In this document: in pieces, positions 27,244 through 36,992 of the stretch | How positions within the stretch are numbered: position 1 is the stretch's first letter | Layout of the letters: each line of letters begins with the position of its first letter | Assembly (NCBI RefSeq): GCF_000519185.1 | Contig: NZ_JAFA01000036.1 | Coordinates: 20,457-84,456 of the forward strand | DNA: 64,000 nt | Source of the DNA: Paraburkholderia nodosa DSM 21604 | Lineage (GTDB): Bacteria > Pseudomonadota > Gammaproteobacteria > Burkholderiales > Burkholderiaceae | Direction: 5' to 3' | Program-made: the position numbers and the translations under genes | Notes under the pieces: generated by a model | Told to the model about the DNA's origin: nothing | The model's database searches: none | The model's input: the letters and a program-made list of their open reading frames with translations, nothing else

Positions 27244-28764
27244 TTAACTTCCAGCGGGCACCGCCGGCAGCCGCGACACCAGCCTGAGCGACACCGTGAG
27301 GCCTTCGAGCTGATAGTGCGGCCGCAGGAAGAAGCGGGCCGAATAATAGCCGGGGTTGTCCTCCACGGCCTCCACTTCCACCCTCGCGTCGGCCAGCGGC
27401 TTGAGCGCTTTGGTCTCCTGCGACGAGTTCGCGGGGTCGCCATCCACGTAGTTCATGATCCAGTCGTTGAGCCAGCGCTCCATGTCCGGACGCTCGCGAA
27501 ACGAGCCCACCTTGTCGCGCACGATGCACTTGAGGTAATGCGCGAAGCGGCTGCACGCGAACAGGTACGGCAACCGGCCGGAGAGCCGGGCGTTGGCCGT
27601 CGCGTCGGGGTCGTGGTACTCCGCGCTCTGGTAGAGCGACTGCACACCGATGAAGGCCGCGACGTCGGAGTTCTTGCGGTGAATGAGCGGAATCAGCCCG
27701 TTCTTCGCAAGCTCCGCTTCGCGCCGGTCGCTGATCGCGATCTCGGTGGGACACTTGAGGTCGACCCCGCCATCGTCGGTCGGGAACGTGTGGCATGGCA
27801 GATTCTCGACCGCGCCGCCCGACTCCACGCCACGAATCGCCGAGCACCAGCCGTAGAGCTTGAACGAGCGGTTGATGTTGGCCGCCATCGCATAGGCCGC
27901 ATTGGTCCAGGTGTAGTGATCGTGCCGCGCGCCGTCGGTCTCCTCCTCGAACTCGAATTCGTCGACGGGGTCGGTGCGCGCGCCGTAAGGCAGCCGCGCG
28001 AGGAAGCGCGGCATCGCGAGCCCGACATAGCGCGAGTCTTCCGATTCGCGCAGGCTGCGCCAGGCGGCGTACTCGGTGTTCTGGAAGATCTTCGTGAGGT
28101 CGCGCGGATTCGAGAGTTCCTGCCACGAGTCCATCTGCATGAGCGCGGACGATACCCCGCCGATGAATGGCGCATGCGCCGCCGCCGCGATCTTCGAGAC
28201 GGACTGCAGCATTTCGACATCGGGCGGACTGTGATCGAAGTAATAATCGCCCACGAGGCAACCGAACGGCTCGCCGCCCAATTGTCCGTACTCCTCTTCA
28301 TAGATTTTCTTGAAGAGCGGGCTCTGGTCCCATGCGATACCCTTGTGGCGCTTGAGCATGCGCGCCAACTCCTTCTTGCTTGCGGGCATGACGCGGATCT
28401 TGAGCATCTCGTCGCTTTCCGTGTTGTTCACGAGATAGTGCAGGCCGCGCCACGAGGCCTCCAGACGCTGGAACTCGGGGTGATGCAGCATGGCGTTGAT
28501 CTGCGCGGAGAGCTTCTGGTCGATCGCGGCGATCACTTGCCGCACGCCTTCGTAAGCGTCCGACGACAGCGTCGCGCTGCCGCTGTGCTCGAGGGCCTCG
28601 CGCGCGAGCGTCTGCACCGCGCTCTGCACCGTCTCGCGTGCAAGCTCGGTCTTGGGGCTGATCTCGCGCTCCAGCAGCACGGCGAACTGGTCGCCGCTGA
28701 GCGTGGTTGCGGGCAAGGTGGAGACTGGGCTTTGCAGCGCGTTTTGCGGCTCGGTCCGGCTCAT
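27244..28764 (-). CDS. tssC: T6SS contractile sheath large subunit TssC
   Basis: A 506-residue TssC (VipB). I use the ATG at 28764, which has an AGGAGG RBS and begins MSRTEPQ; a longer frame upstream would run into tssB. The family core is clear: FQRLEASWRGLHYLV, DQSPLFKKIYEEEYGQLGG, FGCLVGDYYF, FIGGVSSALMQ, and FRERPDMERWLNDWI near the C-terminus. TssB/TssC heterodimers build the sheath whose contraction drives injection. It lies 16 bases downstream of tssB. Confidence 0.96.
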   Translation of the reverse strand: MSRTEPQNALQSPVSTLPATTLSGDQFAVLLEREISPKTELARETVQSAVQTLAREALEHSGSATLSSDAYEGVRQVIAAIDQKLSAQINAMLHHPEFQRLEASWRGLHYLVNNTESDEMLKIRVMPASKKELARMLKRHKGIAWDQSPLFKKIYEEEYGQLGGEPFGCLVGDYYFDHSPPDVEMLQSVSKIAAAAHAPFIGGVSSALMQMDSWQELSNPRDLTKIFQNTEYAAWRSLRESEDSRYVGLAMPRFLARLPYGARTDPVDEFEFEEETDGARHDHYTWTNAAYAMAANINRSFKLYGWCSAIRGVESGGAVENLPCHTFPTDDGGVDLKCPTEIAISDRREAELAKNGLIPLIHRKNSDVAAFIGVQSLYQSAEYHDPDATANARLSGRLPYLFACSRFAHYLKCIVRDKVGSFRERPDMERWLNDWIMNYVDGDPANSSQETKALKPLADARVEVEAVEDNPGYYSARFFLRPHYQLEGLTVSLRLVSRLPAVPAGS

Positions 28765-28780
28765 GTTCGTCCTCCTGCTT

Positions 28781-29344
28781 TTAGTCGTGTTTTGGATCAT
28801 TGCCGCTTTGCGGCGGGTCGTCCGCATTCTTCGGCCCGGCAAGCGCCCTGGGCTCGGAAAGCTCGGCCAGCAGCGCCGGATCGCCGAGCGCTCGCGCGAT
28901 CAACGCCTCCGCGCCGCGCTTGCCGTCCATGTACGAAAGCAGGTTCGCGAGCTGGGTACGCGCTTCGAGCAGGCGCCGCAGGGGCTCGACGTTGCGGGCG
29001 AGCGCGGCGGGCGAGAAGTCGTCGATACTGCTGAACGCCATCTCCACGCCGAGCACGCCGTCGCCCGTGAGCGTGTTGGGCACCTCGAACGCGAGCGTCG
29101 GCGCAATCGACTTCATGCGGTCGTCGAAGTTGTCGACGTCGATCTCCACGAAGCGGCGCTCGGCCAGCTCGGGCAGCGCGTCGCTGCGATTGCCAGCGAG
29201 ATCGGCCAACACGCCCATCACGAACGGCAACTGCACTTTCTGCTCGGTGCCGTAGAGTTCGACGTCGTATTCGATCTGTACGCGGGGCGCACGATTGCGT
29301 CCGATGAACTTCTGGGCTCCTGCCGATGGCTTGTGTCGAGACAT
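28781..29344 (-). CDS. tssB: T6SS contractile sheath small subunit TssB
   Basis: A 187-residue TssB (VipA). The family marks are KFIGRNRAPRVQIEYDVE, QLPFVMGVLADLAGN, RRFVEIDVDNFDDRMK and ANLLSYMDGK. It pairs with TssC to form the sheath. The tail after residue 165 is variable and charged. The gene is separated from tssA by about 120 bases, enough to hold an internal promoter, though none is obvious. Confidence 0.96.
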   Translation of the reverse strand: MSRHKPSAGAQKFIGRNRAPRVQIEYDVELYGTEQKVQLPFVMGVLADLAGNRSDALPELAERRFVEIDVDNFDDRMKSIAPTLAFEVPNTLTGDGVLGVEMAFSSIDDFSPAALARNVEPLRRLLEARTQLANLLSYMDGKRGAEALIARALGDPALLAELSEPRALAGPKNADDPPQSGNDPKHD

Positions 29345-29465
29345 GTGATTCAGCTCCCGCGCAACCCGTGCGCTTCACGGGGTCGATTACCGTATCGATC
29401 CCTGCGTTGATCCCTGCGCGGCCCTTGTGCGTCCACGACCGCGCGCCGTCGTGCATCGCCGCGCA

Positions 29466-30542
29466 TCATTGCGGCGATTCGTTGCGATGACCACTCAGAT
29501 GGTCGAGCTCGCGCACGCTCTCCGGTGCGATGTCGCGGAAGATCTCGTAGAAGTTCAGCGAGAGCAGGCGTTGCGCGCGGCGCAAAAAGATCGGCGCAGG
29601 ATGGCTCGGCTCGTGCAGCTCGAAGTAGCGGCACATCTTTTCGAGCCCGACGTCGATGTCGGACCGGCTCGATATCTCGGCGTCGCGCCATGCGGCGCCG
29701 TTTGCGCCATTGGCGCCATTGGCGGTGCTTGCGGCGCCCGGCGGCGCAACGCCCCGCTGCTGCGGCATGGGTTGCGGTTCTTGCCCGCCCGCTTCCGGCG
29801 TGGCTTCCTGCGCCGCTTCCGTTGTCCGGCGGGAAGGCAGCGCCGCAGCAAGCGTGGCGAGCTGTCGCTCGAGCGCGCTCGCATCGAGCGTCCACGCGTC
29901 GCCGAGACGCTCGCTCACGATGCGCCGCAAATGCGCGAGATGTTCCCGAATCGTGAGCCCCGCATGCAGAGCCGGGCTGGCCGACTCGAGCGCGTCGCGC
30001 CACTCGCGCACGAGCCGCTCGCGACCGCCGGCGTAGGTGTCCGCGTGCCCCCCATCGGCACCCTCGCCCTGCTGCAGCACGTTGAGCGCCGCGCTCACGC
30101 TCAGCGCGCCGAGAAGCGGCTGCTCGCGCGCGGCGCGCGCGCAGCCCTGCGGACCCGCAAGCTCGGCGAGAGCATTGAAGCGCGGCAGCGGATCGGGCGT
30201 GCCGTCCACGGCGAGCATGGGATGCAGCGGCTCCCAGTATGTGTGGAGCAGCGACGTCGTGAGACGCAGCCCGTCCGCATAACCTTCCAGACCGCGGTTG
30301 TCGATCCACGCATACGTGAGCGGCACGACGATGCGCAGATCCTTCGTGCGCGCGAGCAGCGCGAGCGCGATGCGTTCCACGTCGCGCCATGCGGGCGGCT
30401 GCGCCGCGATGCGGGTCTCGCCGTACTGTTCGTCCGGCTTGCCGGCCGCGCTGCGCTGAAGCGCGAGAAAATCGGCGTCGTATTCGAGGTCCGGTCCGCA
30501 CGGCGCGTCGGCGCTGATCGGTGCGAGCAGGGTGTCGATCAT
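29466..30542 (-). CDS. tssA: T6SS protein TssA
   Basis: A 358-residue TssA with an ImpA_N domain at the start (LLAPISADAPCGPDLEYDADF), then RIVVPLTYAWID and GLRLTTSLLHTYWEPLHP. An Ala-rich linker with a short NGA repeat leads to a C-terminal helical domain ending RRAQRLLSLNFYEIFRDIAPES. TssA primes tail tube and sheath assembly at the baseplate. The C-terminal form matches the short-type TssA. An AGGAGA RBS precedes the ATG. It follows ppkA by 21 bases. Confidence 0.92.
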   Translation of the reverse strand: MIDTLLAPISADAPCGPDLEYDADFLALQRSAAGKPDEQYGETRIAAQPPAWRDVERIALALLARTKDLRIVVPLTYAWIDNRGLEGYADGLRLTTSLLHTYWEPLHPMLAVDGTPDPLPRFNALAELAGPQGCARAAREQPLLGALSVSAALNVLQQGEGADGGHADTYAGGRERLVREWRDALESASPALHAGLTIREHLAHLRRIVSERLGDAWTLDASALERQLATLAAALPSRRTTEAAQEATPEAGGQEPQPMPQQRGVAPPGAASTANGANGANGAAWRDAEISSRSDIDVGLEKMCRYFELHEPSHPAPIFLRRAQRLLSLNFYEIFRDIAPESVRELDHLSGHRNESPQ

Positions 30543-30563
30543 CGTGCGGTCTCCTTGCTGGAA

Positions 30564-32585
30564 TTACTCGAACGTATGGCTGATTTCGAGCGGCGCGCTG
30601 CCCGCATCGAGCGTCACCATGCGCACGTACGGCTTCAACGTGCCGTTGCGGATCTCGATGCGATGGGTACCCGGCGCCAGACTCGCCGTGCGAAACGGTG
30701 GGCTGATACCGCGCCGCACGCCATCGACATAGACCTCGCCCCACGGAACGATCTGGAAGTGCACACGCACGGGCGGCAGCGACGCGGGCGTGCGCACCGG
30801 AGAATGCGGGGCCTGCGCGACAATCGGCTCGGATGCGCCGGTATCCGGCGGCGAGGCTTGCGCTTCAGCGGGCGGCTGGGCCGCTGCGTTCGTTTGGGCT
30901 GGCTGCACCGCGGCGGCGGCAGTGGTCGCATCGGTCGCATTGACGGGCTTGTCCTTGCCCGCCTGCACTTCCACCACCGTCGTGTCGGTGGTCAGCGCAG
31001 GCGCAGCGGGCATCAACCCCGACGCGCCCGGCTGCTGCTGCGCCTGCGCGGACGACTGCCCCGGCGCGTTGGCGCCGGGAAGCGCCTGCGCGAGTGCGGG
31101 CGCATGGCTCGCCGGCGCAGGCGGCGCGGGCGGCGCACTGCGGCTCGCGGCCACCTGCCGGGGAACGGGCGGCGCATGAATCGCGAATCGTAGAACGGGA
31201 ACACCCACTACGAGTATGAGCAGCAGGACCAGCACAGGGATGCGGAGCGTGCGCCAACTGAAATGCCGATGCGAAGTTTCGGAGACCGTACTTTCGCGGC
31301 GTTCCACAGTCTCCGTGGAGACGTCTTCTCCGGCCGGTTGTGCATTTGCTTGCGCGCGCACAGCCTCATACGGTGCTTCGTTTTGCTCTTGCGGCACCGC
31401 GCCGTCATGCGGCCGCGCCTCGACGGATGCCGGTGTTTCGGCTCCATCGCCTTCGCTCGTGGCAGTGGCGGTGGCAGTGGCATCGGCAGGCTCAGGCGCC
31501 GCCTCTGCGACGGGTGTTTCTCCCTGCGGTGCGGGCGCTTCGGGCGTTGCGTCGTCTTGCGCGCTCGCCGCTGCAACGTCAGCGGCAATGCCTGCCGCGC
31601 GGGCGGGCGCGTCATAGCCCGCTGGCACGAACACGCTTGGCGAGACCTCGTGCAAGTCGAGCGCCTGGGCGAATGCACCGACCGACTCGGGCCGGTCCTC
31701 GATGCGCAGTGCGAGCGCGTGATCGATCGCGGCCCGCAGGCGCTCGCCGTAATGCTCCCCATCATGCCCAGCGGCTTCACGGCCCGCCAGCGGCCGGTAC
31801 TGATCCTGAATGCTGCGCACCACCGCCGCCGGCGGCAATTCGCCGGTCATCAGCGCATAAGCGAGCGCGCCCAGCGCATAGATGTCGGTCCAGGGTCCTT
31901 GCCTGAACGCGGGATCGTCGGTGTATTGCTCGATCGGCGCGTAACCGGGCTTGAGCATCATGGCGGTCTCATCGACCATGTCGCCGATCAGCTTGCGCGC
32001 CGCGCCAAAGTCCAGCAGCACCGGGTTGCCGTTGGGCAGCATGAGGATGTTGTCGAGCGAGATGTCGCGGTGAAAGCACTGCGCGCGATGCAGCACGTCC
32101 AGCGCGCCCAGCACCGAAGCGAGCATGCGCCGCAGCGCCGCTTCGCTCATCGGCTTGCCGCGCTTCTGGAGTTGCGCGAGCGTCTGGCCTTCGTAGAACG
32201 GCATCACCATATAGGCGGTGCCGTGGCTCTCCCAGAAGTGCAGCACCTTCACGAGCCCCGGATGGTCGAACTGCGCGAGCAGCCGCGCCTCGTTCAGGAA
32301 CGCGGCGCGGCCCGCGTCGAATGCCTGCGAAAAGCGCGGCGCGCGCAGCGCGACCGTGAAATCGCCGGCGCGCGAAGCAAGCATCGCGGGCATGTATTCC
32401 TTGATCGCGACCGCGCGCTGCAGCGTGCGGTCGAACGCCCGGTAGACGATGCCGAAGCCCCCCTTGCCCAGCACCGAGTCGAGCTCGAACCCGGCGAGGC
32501 GGTGGCCGTTCGGCAACGGCCGCACGCCATCGGCGCCAGGCGGCGCGGCGTGCGCCGCCGCTTCGGCGTAGTGCGATTCGGTCAT
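30564..32585 (-). CDS. ppkA: T6SS-associated Ser/Thr protein kinase PpkA-like
   Basis: 673 residues from the ATG at 32585, chosen for its GGAGGAGGG RBS and because the longer frame overlaps tagF. The Hanks-type kinase domain has the Gly loop GKGGFG (40-45), Lys62, HRD (172-174, with Asn179) and DFG (192-194), so it should be active. A long acidic, Ala/Pro-rich linker is followed by one membrane span at about 443-467, an Ala/Gln/Pro-rich periplasmic stretch and a C-terminal PEGA domain (about 604-673, with GEVYVDG). PpkA phosphorylates Fha to trigger T6SS assembly and is opposed by PppA, which is encoded on the other arm of this locus. Confidence 0.9.
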   Translation of the reverse strand: MTESHYAEAAAHAAPPGADGVRPLPNGHRLAGFELDSVLGKGGFGIVYRAFDRTLQRAVAIKEYMPAMLASRAGDFTVALRAPRFSQAFDAGRAAFLNEARLLAQFDHPGLVKVLHFWESHGTAYMVMPFYEGQTLAQLQKRGKPMSEAALRRMLASVLGALDVLHRAQCFHRDISLDNILMLPNGNPVLLDFGAARKLIGDMVDETAMMLKPGYAPIEQYTDDPAFRQGPWTDIYALGALAYALMTGELPPAAVVRSIQDQYRPLAGREAAGHDGEHYGERLRAAIDHALALRIEDRPESVGAFAQALDLHEVSPSVFVPAGYDAPARAAGIAADVAAASAQDDATPEAPAPQGETPVAEAAPEPADATATATATSEGDGAETPASVEARPHDGAVPQEQNEAPYEAVRAQANAQPAGEDVSTETVERRESTVSETSHRHFSWRTLRIPVLVLLLILVVGVPVLRFAIHAPPVPRQVAASRSAPPAPPAPASHAPALAQALPGANAPGQSSAQAQQQPGASGLMPAAPALTTDTTVVEVQAGKDKPVNATDATTAAAAVQPAQTNAAAQPPAEAQASPPDTGASEPIVAQAPHSPVRTPASLPPVRVHFQIVPWGEVYVDGVRRGISPPFRTASLAPGTHRIEIRNGTLKPYVRMVTLDAGSAPLEISHTFE

Positions 32586-32646
32586 GTCCCTCCTCCGTGT
32601 GCGGCGCGCGCGCCGCCGCGCCGCACGTTCTTTGGGGCCGCGCGTG

Positions 32647-33324
32647 TCATCGCTCGCCTCTGCCCGGCTCGCCGAAGAGCCGCTGGAACAGCGCGGTGTC
32701 GAGGCCGCCCGTGTGGACGTCGGTGCGCGGCGCGCCGTCTCCGGCATCGGTCCACCAGAAGCTCGTCATGCCGTTCGGGTCGAAGTATTCCCACAGGTTC
32801 GGCCAGCCCCCGTCCGCGGCCGCGGCCTCGCGGGCGCCGTTGCGCTCGCCTTCTCCCGGGGCGCGCGCCACGTCGTCGCGCAGCCCCTCGGCCAGCGCGA
32901 GATCGAACTCCTCTGGTCCATGCGCGCGGCGGATCGCGTCCTGAACGATGGCGTCCATCGCCTGGATGCGCGCGTCGGCGCAAGCGAGCGCCGGCTCGCC
33001 GGGTCTCCCGTAGCCCGCGTGGGCGGACGGCGCAATGGCCTGCGCGACGACGAGCGGATAGCGCCGCCCGACGCGATCGTGGCTCGGCGCGACGCAACCG
33101 AGCTGCACCCAGCCGTCGCCGCTGCCGGCGGGAATCGCGAAGCGCCAGACCGGCGCGCGCACGTCGAGGCCCGCGCGAGCGGAGGCCATGCCCTGCGCGA
33201 GCCAGCGCTCCCAGGTGCGCGCAAGCCGGCCCGGCATGCGGCGGCCAACGAAGTCGCCCGCCCCCGGCAACTTGCCATACCACGCCGGCAACCCGAATTC
33301 AGCGCCGATGCAGGGACCGTTCAT
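32647..33324 (-). CDS. tagF: T6SS post-translational repressor TagF
   Basis: 225 residues from the ATG at 33324, which overlaps the tssM stop by four bases. The TagF (DUF2094) family marks are FGLPAWYGKLPGAGDFVGRRMP, then WLAQGMASAR, GRRYPLVVA, and a late LWEYFDPNG and GLDTALFQRLFG. TagF restrains T6SS firing, in part by binding Fha, independently of the kinase. Upstream in-frame starts run back into tssM and are not used. Confidence 0.9.
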   Translation of the reverse strand: MNGPCIGAEFGLPAWYGKLPGAGDFVGRRMPGRLARTWERWLAQGMASARAGLDVRAPVWRFAIPAGSGDGWVQLGCVAPSHDRVGRRYPLVVAQAIAPSAHAGYGRPGEPALACADARIQAMDAIVQDAIRRAHGPEEFDLALAEGLRDDVARAPGEGERNGAREAAAADGGWPNLWEYFDPNGMTSFWWTDAGDGAPRTDVHTGGLDTALFQRLFGEPGRGER

Positions 33325-36300
33325 GATTTCCCCGGACACGAGAACGACTCCAGTTGGGTAAGACGCAAGGGATTGCGCACGCTGTCCGCCGTCACCTGCA
33401 TGGCGAGCGCGTGATGATCCACGTTGAAGCCAACCACCATTTGTTCGGATGCCTGAGCGCGCGCCGCTGCGCCGCGATCGAACAGGCGCATCAACGCCCA
33501 CGGCCCCTGGATCGTGAAGCCGTCGGTCGCGCCCGACTGCTCGGTGATCTGCAGGCTCACCTGGTTCATGCCGCGCGGCCCCGGCCACTGCACCGTGACG
33601 GGGGCCTGCGGCCCATGCGCGTAGCGCACCTGCTGGCCGTCCACGTCGAGCGTCCACTCGGAGATTTCCGGGTCCATGTCGAGCGGCTTGATCTCCACCT
33701 TGATGGTCGGCTCGCGCGCGCCGCCGGGAAAAAATGCGTCGCGTATCACCGCGGCCTTCTCGAACGAGGCGAGCAGCGCGCTGTCAGCGGACGCGCCGGA
33801 TCCGCCGATGAAACGCCACGGCTGGACGCTCGCGTCCACGCGGCTTTGCAGGTTCTTCTGGAAGAACTCGTCCATCAGGCCGCCCGGCGCGAACACGCGC
33901 GCGAAGTCGCCTGGCACCACGTCGCGCGTCGAACCGTGCGCGAACGGATAGCGCCCCGCGATAGCCTGGCGGCAAAAGTCGCCGATATTGACCGACGCGT
34001 TTTGCGCGAGATTCTGGTCGACGTTGCGCGTCACGTTGCCCTGCGCGGCGTTCGCGAGGTCGCCCAGCATCTGCCGGAACGGCGCGGGCATGCGGCCCGC
34101 CTGGGCGCGGATCTGGTCGGCGCTGTCCGACTGCGGCGGGGTCCCGCCGCCGCGCAGTGCGGCGTCGGCTGCGGTGAGCCACGTATAGAGTCCGTCGATC
34201 GATTTGAGGACGGCCGCCAGCGCCGCGCTGGTGCCGCTTGCGCCATTCGCGCCGCCGGCGCCGCCCGCCTCCAGGCTGCTGAACTCGCGCAGGTCCGCGA
34301 AGTGGGCGTCGACCACCGCTTCGGGGCGGCTCGGCTCGCCCGCTGCATCGCCGCCGCCCTGCGGTTGACCCAGGATCTGCGCCAGCGATTCACGCGCCTG
34401 GTTCACCTTGTCCTGTGCGTTCGCGGCGAGTCCGCTCGCGCCGCTCGCCGTGTTCGCGCTCTGCGAGAGCGTCGTTTGCCGCGCGGCGGCATCGGCGAGT
34501 CGCGCGAGCGGTGAGTCCTGCGACGAGAGAATGCGGGCGATCTGCGTAGTCTGCGCAAGCGTCGATGTGCTCTGCAAGCGCAGATCGCCGAGATAGTCGT
34601 CCCAGCGGCGGATGTAGTCGTCGAAATAGAGCGAGCGCACGTCCTTCGCCCGCGCGCTCACCTCCGCTGGCGTCGCGACTTCCGGCCCGCTCAGCCCGAG
34701 CACCCAGACTTCGTCGCGGCCGAACGCATCGACCGCCGCGGCGAGCCGCCGGTCGAAGACCTTCCAGTAGCCGTCGTAGGTGAACAGGCCCGGCACGGCG
34801 TCGCTCAGGCTCGCGCCGCTCGCGCGCCGGAACACCAGCGCGCCAGAGGGGCCCGCCATCTGCGCCGCGCTCATGTCCCAGGCCGCCGCGGCAGGCCGCA
34901 GCGTGCGCGCGAGCTGCGCATAGAGGCGCTGCGCGAACGTCAGGCGAGTGAGTTTCTCGCGCGCGCCGGCCACCATCTGCTCGTTCTGCGCAAATGGCGA
35001 AGCCACCACGCGGCCCGCGAACAGCGCCGCCATGTGCGCGCGCAGATCGTTGCGCTGCGCGGGCGTGAGATTCGCGCCCGGCGCCGAGGCGATCTCGAGA
35101 TCCAGGACCGCCTGCACGAAATCCGGATCGTAATGGGCGGTGTCGTGGAGCATCAGATACGCCTTGAGGGCCGCGTAGAGATAGGCGGGGTCGTCGGGCG
35201 GCGCGTCGCGCACCGCCGTTTCGAGGCGCCTGGCAGCGAGCGGCAGCAGCAGTTCGTCGAGCGCACGGTGATAGACGTTCTCAGCGGCGGACTGCACCTT
35301 GTCGCCCTGGAAGAGTCCCCACCGGTACGCGAGCGACGGGTTGGCCGGATCGACGCCTTCCACGTGCGCGATGTTGCGAATCGCGTCGAGCATCGGCAGC
35401 ACGCGCGCAATGTTATCGGCGTCGGTGATGGTCACGCCCTGGAGCGCGTGATCGATCTGCGGCACGTTCGCCTCGATCGCCGCGAGGTACGCGCGGTTGC
35501 GTGCGTAACTGCCCACCCACGCCGTCAGCGCGCCCGCCAGCAGGAGTGCGAGGAGCGCGTAGCCCACGAGCGCCAGCATGCGCTGGCGCTGGTACCAGCG
35601 CAGATCGGTGCCGGCGAGCCGCGCCTCCTTGAAGATGAGTTCCTGCAGCAGATCCTTGAGGAAGAAGCTGCGCCCGCTCGCCGTCGCATGAGGCGCGGGC
35701 GGCACGCCGTCGATCTTCAGGAAGCGTTTGATGCCGCCCATCACGCGGTCGAAAACCGTGCCTTCCTGCGTGCCGCTCGTGAAATATACGCCGCGCAGGA
35801 GCGGCATCGAATCGAAGTGCGAGCTCGAAAACACCTGCTCGACGAACTGTCCGAGCAACTCGTGCAAGCCGCCGAACTGCTGCGGCAACGAGTAGATGAG
35901 TTCGCGCCTGCGCGCGTCGGGCTCGGCGGTGAAGAGCTCCGGCAGCGCGTCGTTCAGACGCCGGTGCAGCAGCCGGTATTCGCGATCGAACACGGTACGC
36001 AGGCTGAAGTCGCGCGCCTCGGTCTCGGCGAGCGCGATCGTGAAGCCCCACACCTGCGCGCGTTCGGTGCGATTGAAGCGCGCAAAGTACTCGTTGAAGC
36101 CGCAGAGCAGGTCCGCCTTCGTCACGAGCACATAGACCGGCAACTGGATACCGAGCTCCGTGCGCAACTCCTGCAAGCGCTTGCGCAGCGCCATGGCGTG
36201 CGCGGTGCGCTCGACCTCCGTCGCGCCCAGCAGATCCGAGACGCTGATCGTGAGCAGCGCCCCGTTCAGCGGCTGGCGCACACGATACTTCTTGAGCAGC

Positions 36301-36992
36301 GAGAGGAAGCCCGACCATTCGTCCTGATCGAGCGCCCGATTGCTTTCGTGCGTCGCATAGCGGCCGGATGTGTCGATCAGAACGGCTTCGTTGGTGAACC
36401 ACCAGTCGCAATGACGCGTGCCGCCCACGCCGCGGATCGCGGCCTTGCCGAACTGCTCGGCGAGCGGAAACGTCAACCCCGAATTCACGAGCGCCGTGGT
36501 TTTGCCCGAGCCGGGCGCGCCGATGAAGACGTACCACGGCAGTTGATAAAGATACTGTCGCGTGAACCCTTCGAACCAGCGCCCGGTGCGTCCCCGCAAG
36601 CCCTGACCGCCCTGCGCAGCGCCAAGCCGCGCGTTGCGCAACAGGCGCGCGGCCTCGTCGAAGCGGCCGCGCAGCTCCTGGGTGTGCGGCGCTTCCTCCG
36701 CATGAGCGGCGCGCGCTTCCACGGGCTCGCGCAACTGGCTCAGCAACTGCGCGTTGAGCTGCGCGGCACGCCAGTGCCGATACCCCGCGCGGCTGGCCCA
36801 CACTGCAAGCAGCAGGACGATGACGAGCACGCGCGCCACAGCGCTGTCGAGCGGCCGGTACGCACCCACCGCGATCAATGGCCCGACGAGCCAGATGAGC
36901 GCCGCGAGCGCGACAAGTCCGATCACGGCCCAGACGCGCGCGCCCAGCAGCGCGCGCACCCCGCGCCACGTTGAACTCGCGACGCGGCTCAC
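33321..36992 (-). CDS. tssM: T6SS membrane complex protein TssM (IcmF)
   Basis: A 1223-residue TssM. Two membrane spans lie within the first 70 residues and a third near residue 470. The cytosolic GTPase-like domain has the Walker A motif GAPGSGKT at 158-165 and a later DTSGRY motif. A large periplasmic part carries the ImcF-related and C-terminal DUF1215-like regions. TssM with TssL and TssJ forms the trans-envelope complex. Its start overlaps tssL by four bases, and its stop overlaps tagF by four. Confidence 0.96.
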   Translation of the reverse strand: MSRVASSTWRGVRALLGARVWAVIGLVALAALIWLVGPLIAVGAYRPLDSAVARVLVIVLLLAVWASRAGYRHWRAAQLNAQLLSQLREPVEARAAHAEEAPHTQELRGRFDEAARLLRNARLGAAQGGQGLRGRTGRWFEGFTRQYLYQLPWYVFIGAPGSGKTTALVNSGLTFPLAEQFGKAAIRGVGGTRHCDWWFTNEAVLIDTSGRYATHESNRALDQDEWSGFLSLLKKYRVRQPLNGALLTISVSDLLGATEVERTAHAMALRKRLQELRTELGIQLPVYVLVTKADLLCGFNEYFARFNRTERAQVWGFTIALAETEARDFSLRTVFDREYRLLHRRLNDALPELFTAEPDARRRELIYSLPQQFGGLHELLGQFVEQVFSSSHFDSMPLLRGVYFTSGTQEGTVFDRVMGGIKRFLKIDGVPPAPHATASGRSFFLKDLLQELIFKEARLAGTDLRWYQRQRMLALVGYALLALLLAGALTAWVGSYARNRAYLAAIEANVPQIDHALQGVTITDADNIARVLPMLDAIRNIAHVEGVDPANPSLAYRWGLFQGDKVQSAAENVYHRALDELLLPLAARRLETAVRDAPPDDPAYLYAALKAYLMLHDTAHYDPDFVQAVLDLEIASAPGANLTPAQRNDLRAHMAALFAGRVVASPFAQNEQMVAGAREKLTRLTFAQRLYAQLARTLRPAAAAWDMSAAQMAGPSGALVFRRASGASLSDAVPGLFTYDGYWKVFDRRLAAAVDAFGRDEVWVLGLSGPEVATPAEVSARAKDVRSLYFDDYIRRWDDYLGDLRLQSTSTLAQTTQIARILSSQDSPLARLADAAARQTTLSQSANTASGASGLAANAQDKVNQARESLAQILGQPQGGGDAAGEPSRPEAVVDAHFADLREFSSLEAGGAGGANGASGTSAALAAVLKSIDGLYTWLTAADAALRGGGTPPQSDSADQIRAQAGRMPAPFRQMLGDLANAAQGNVTRNVDQNLAQNASVNIGDFCRQAIAGRYPFAHGSTRDVVPGDFARVFAPGGLMDEFFQKNLQSRVDASVQPWRFIGGSGASADSALLASFEKAAVIRDAFFPGGAREPTIKVEIKPLDMDPEISEWTLDVDGQQVRYAHGPQAPVTVQWPGPRGMNQVSLQITEQSGATDGFTIQGPWALMRLFDRGAAARAQASEQMVVGFNVDHHALAMQVTADSVRNPLRLTQLESFSCPGKS

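Noticed and set aside
29350..33326. Long plus- and minus-strand open frames overlapping tssA, ppkA and tagF in other frames
   Set aside because: Extremely Arg/Ala-rich and lacking motifs; they are out-of-frame shadows of clear T6SS genes.
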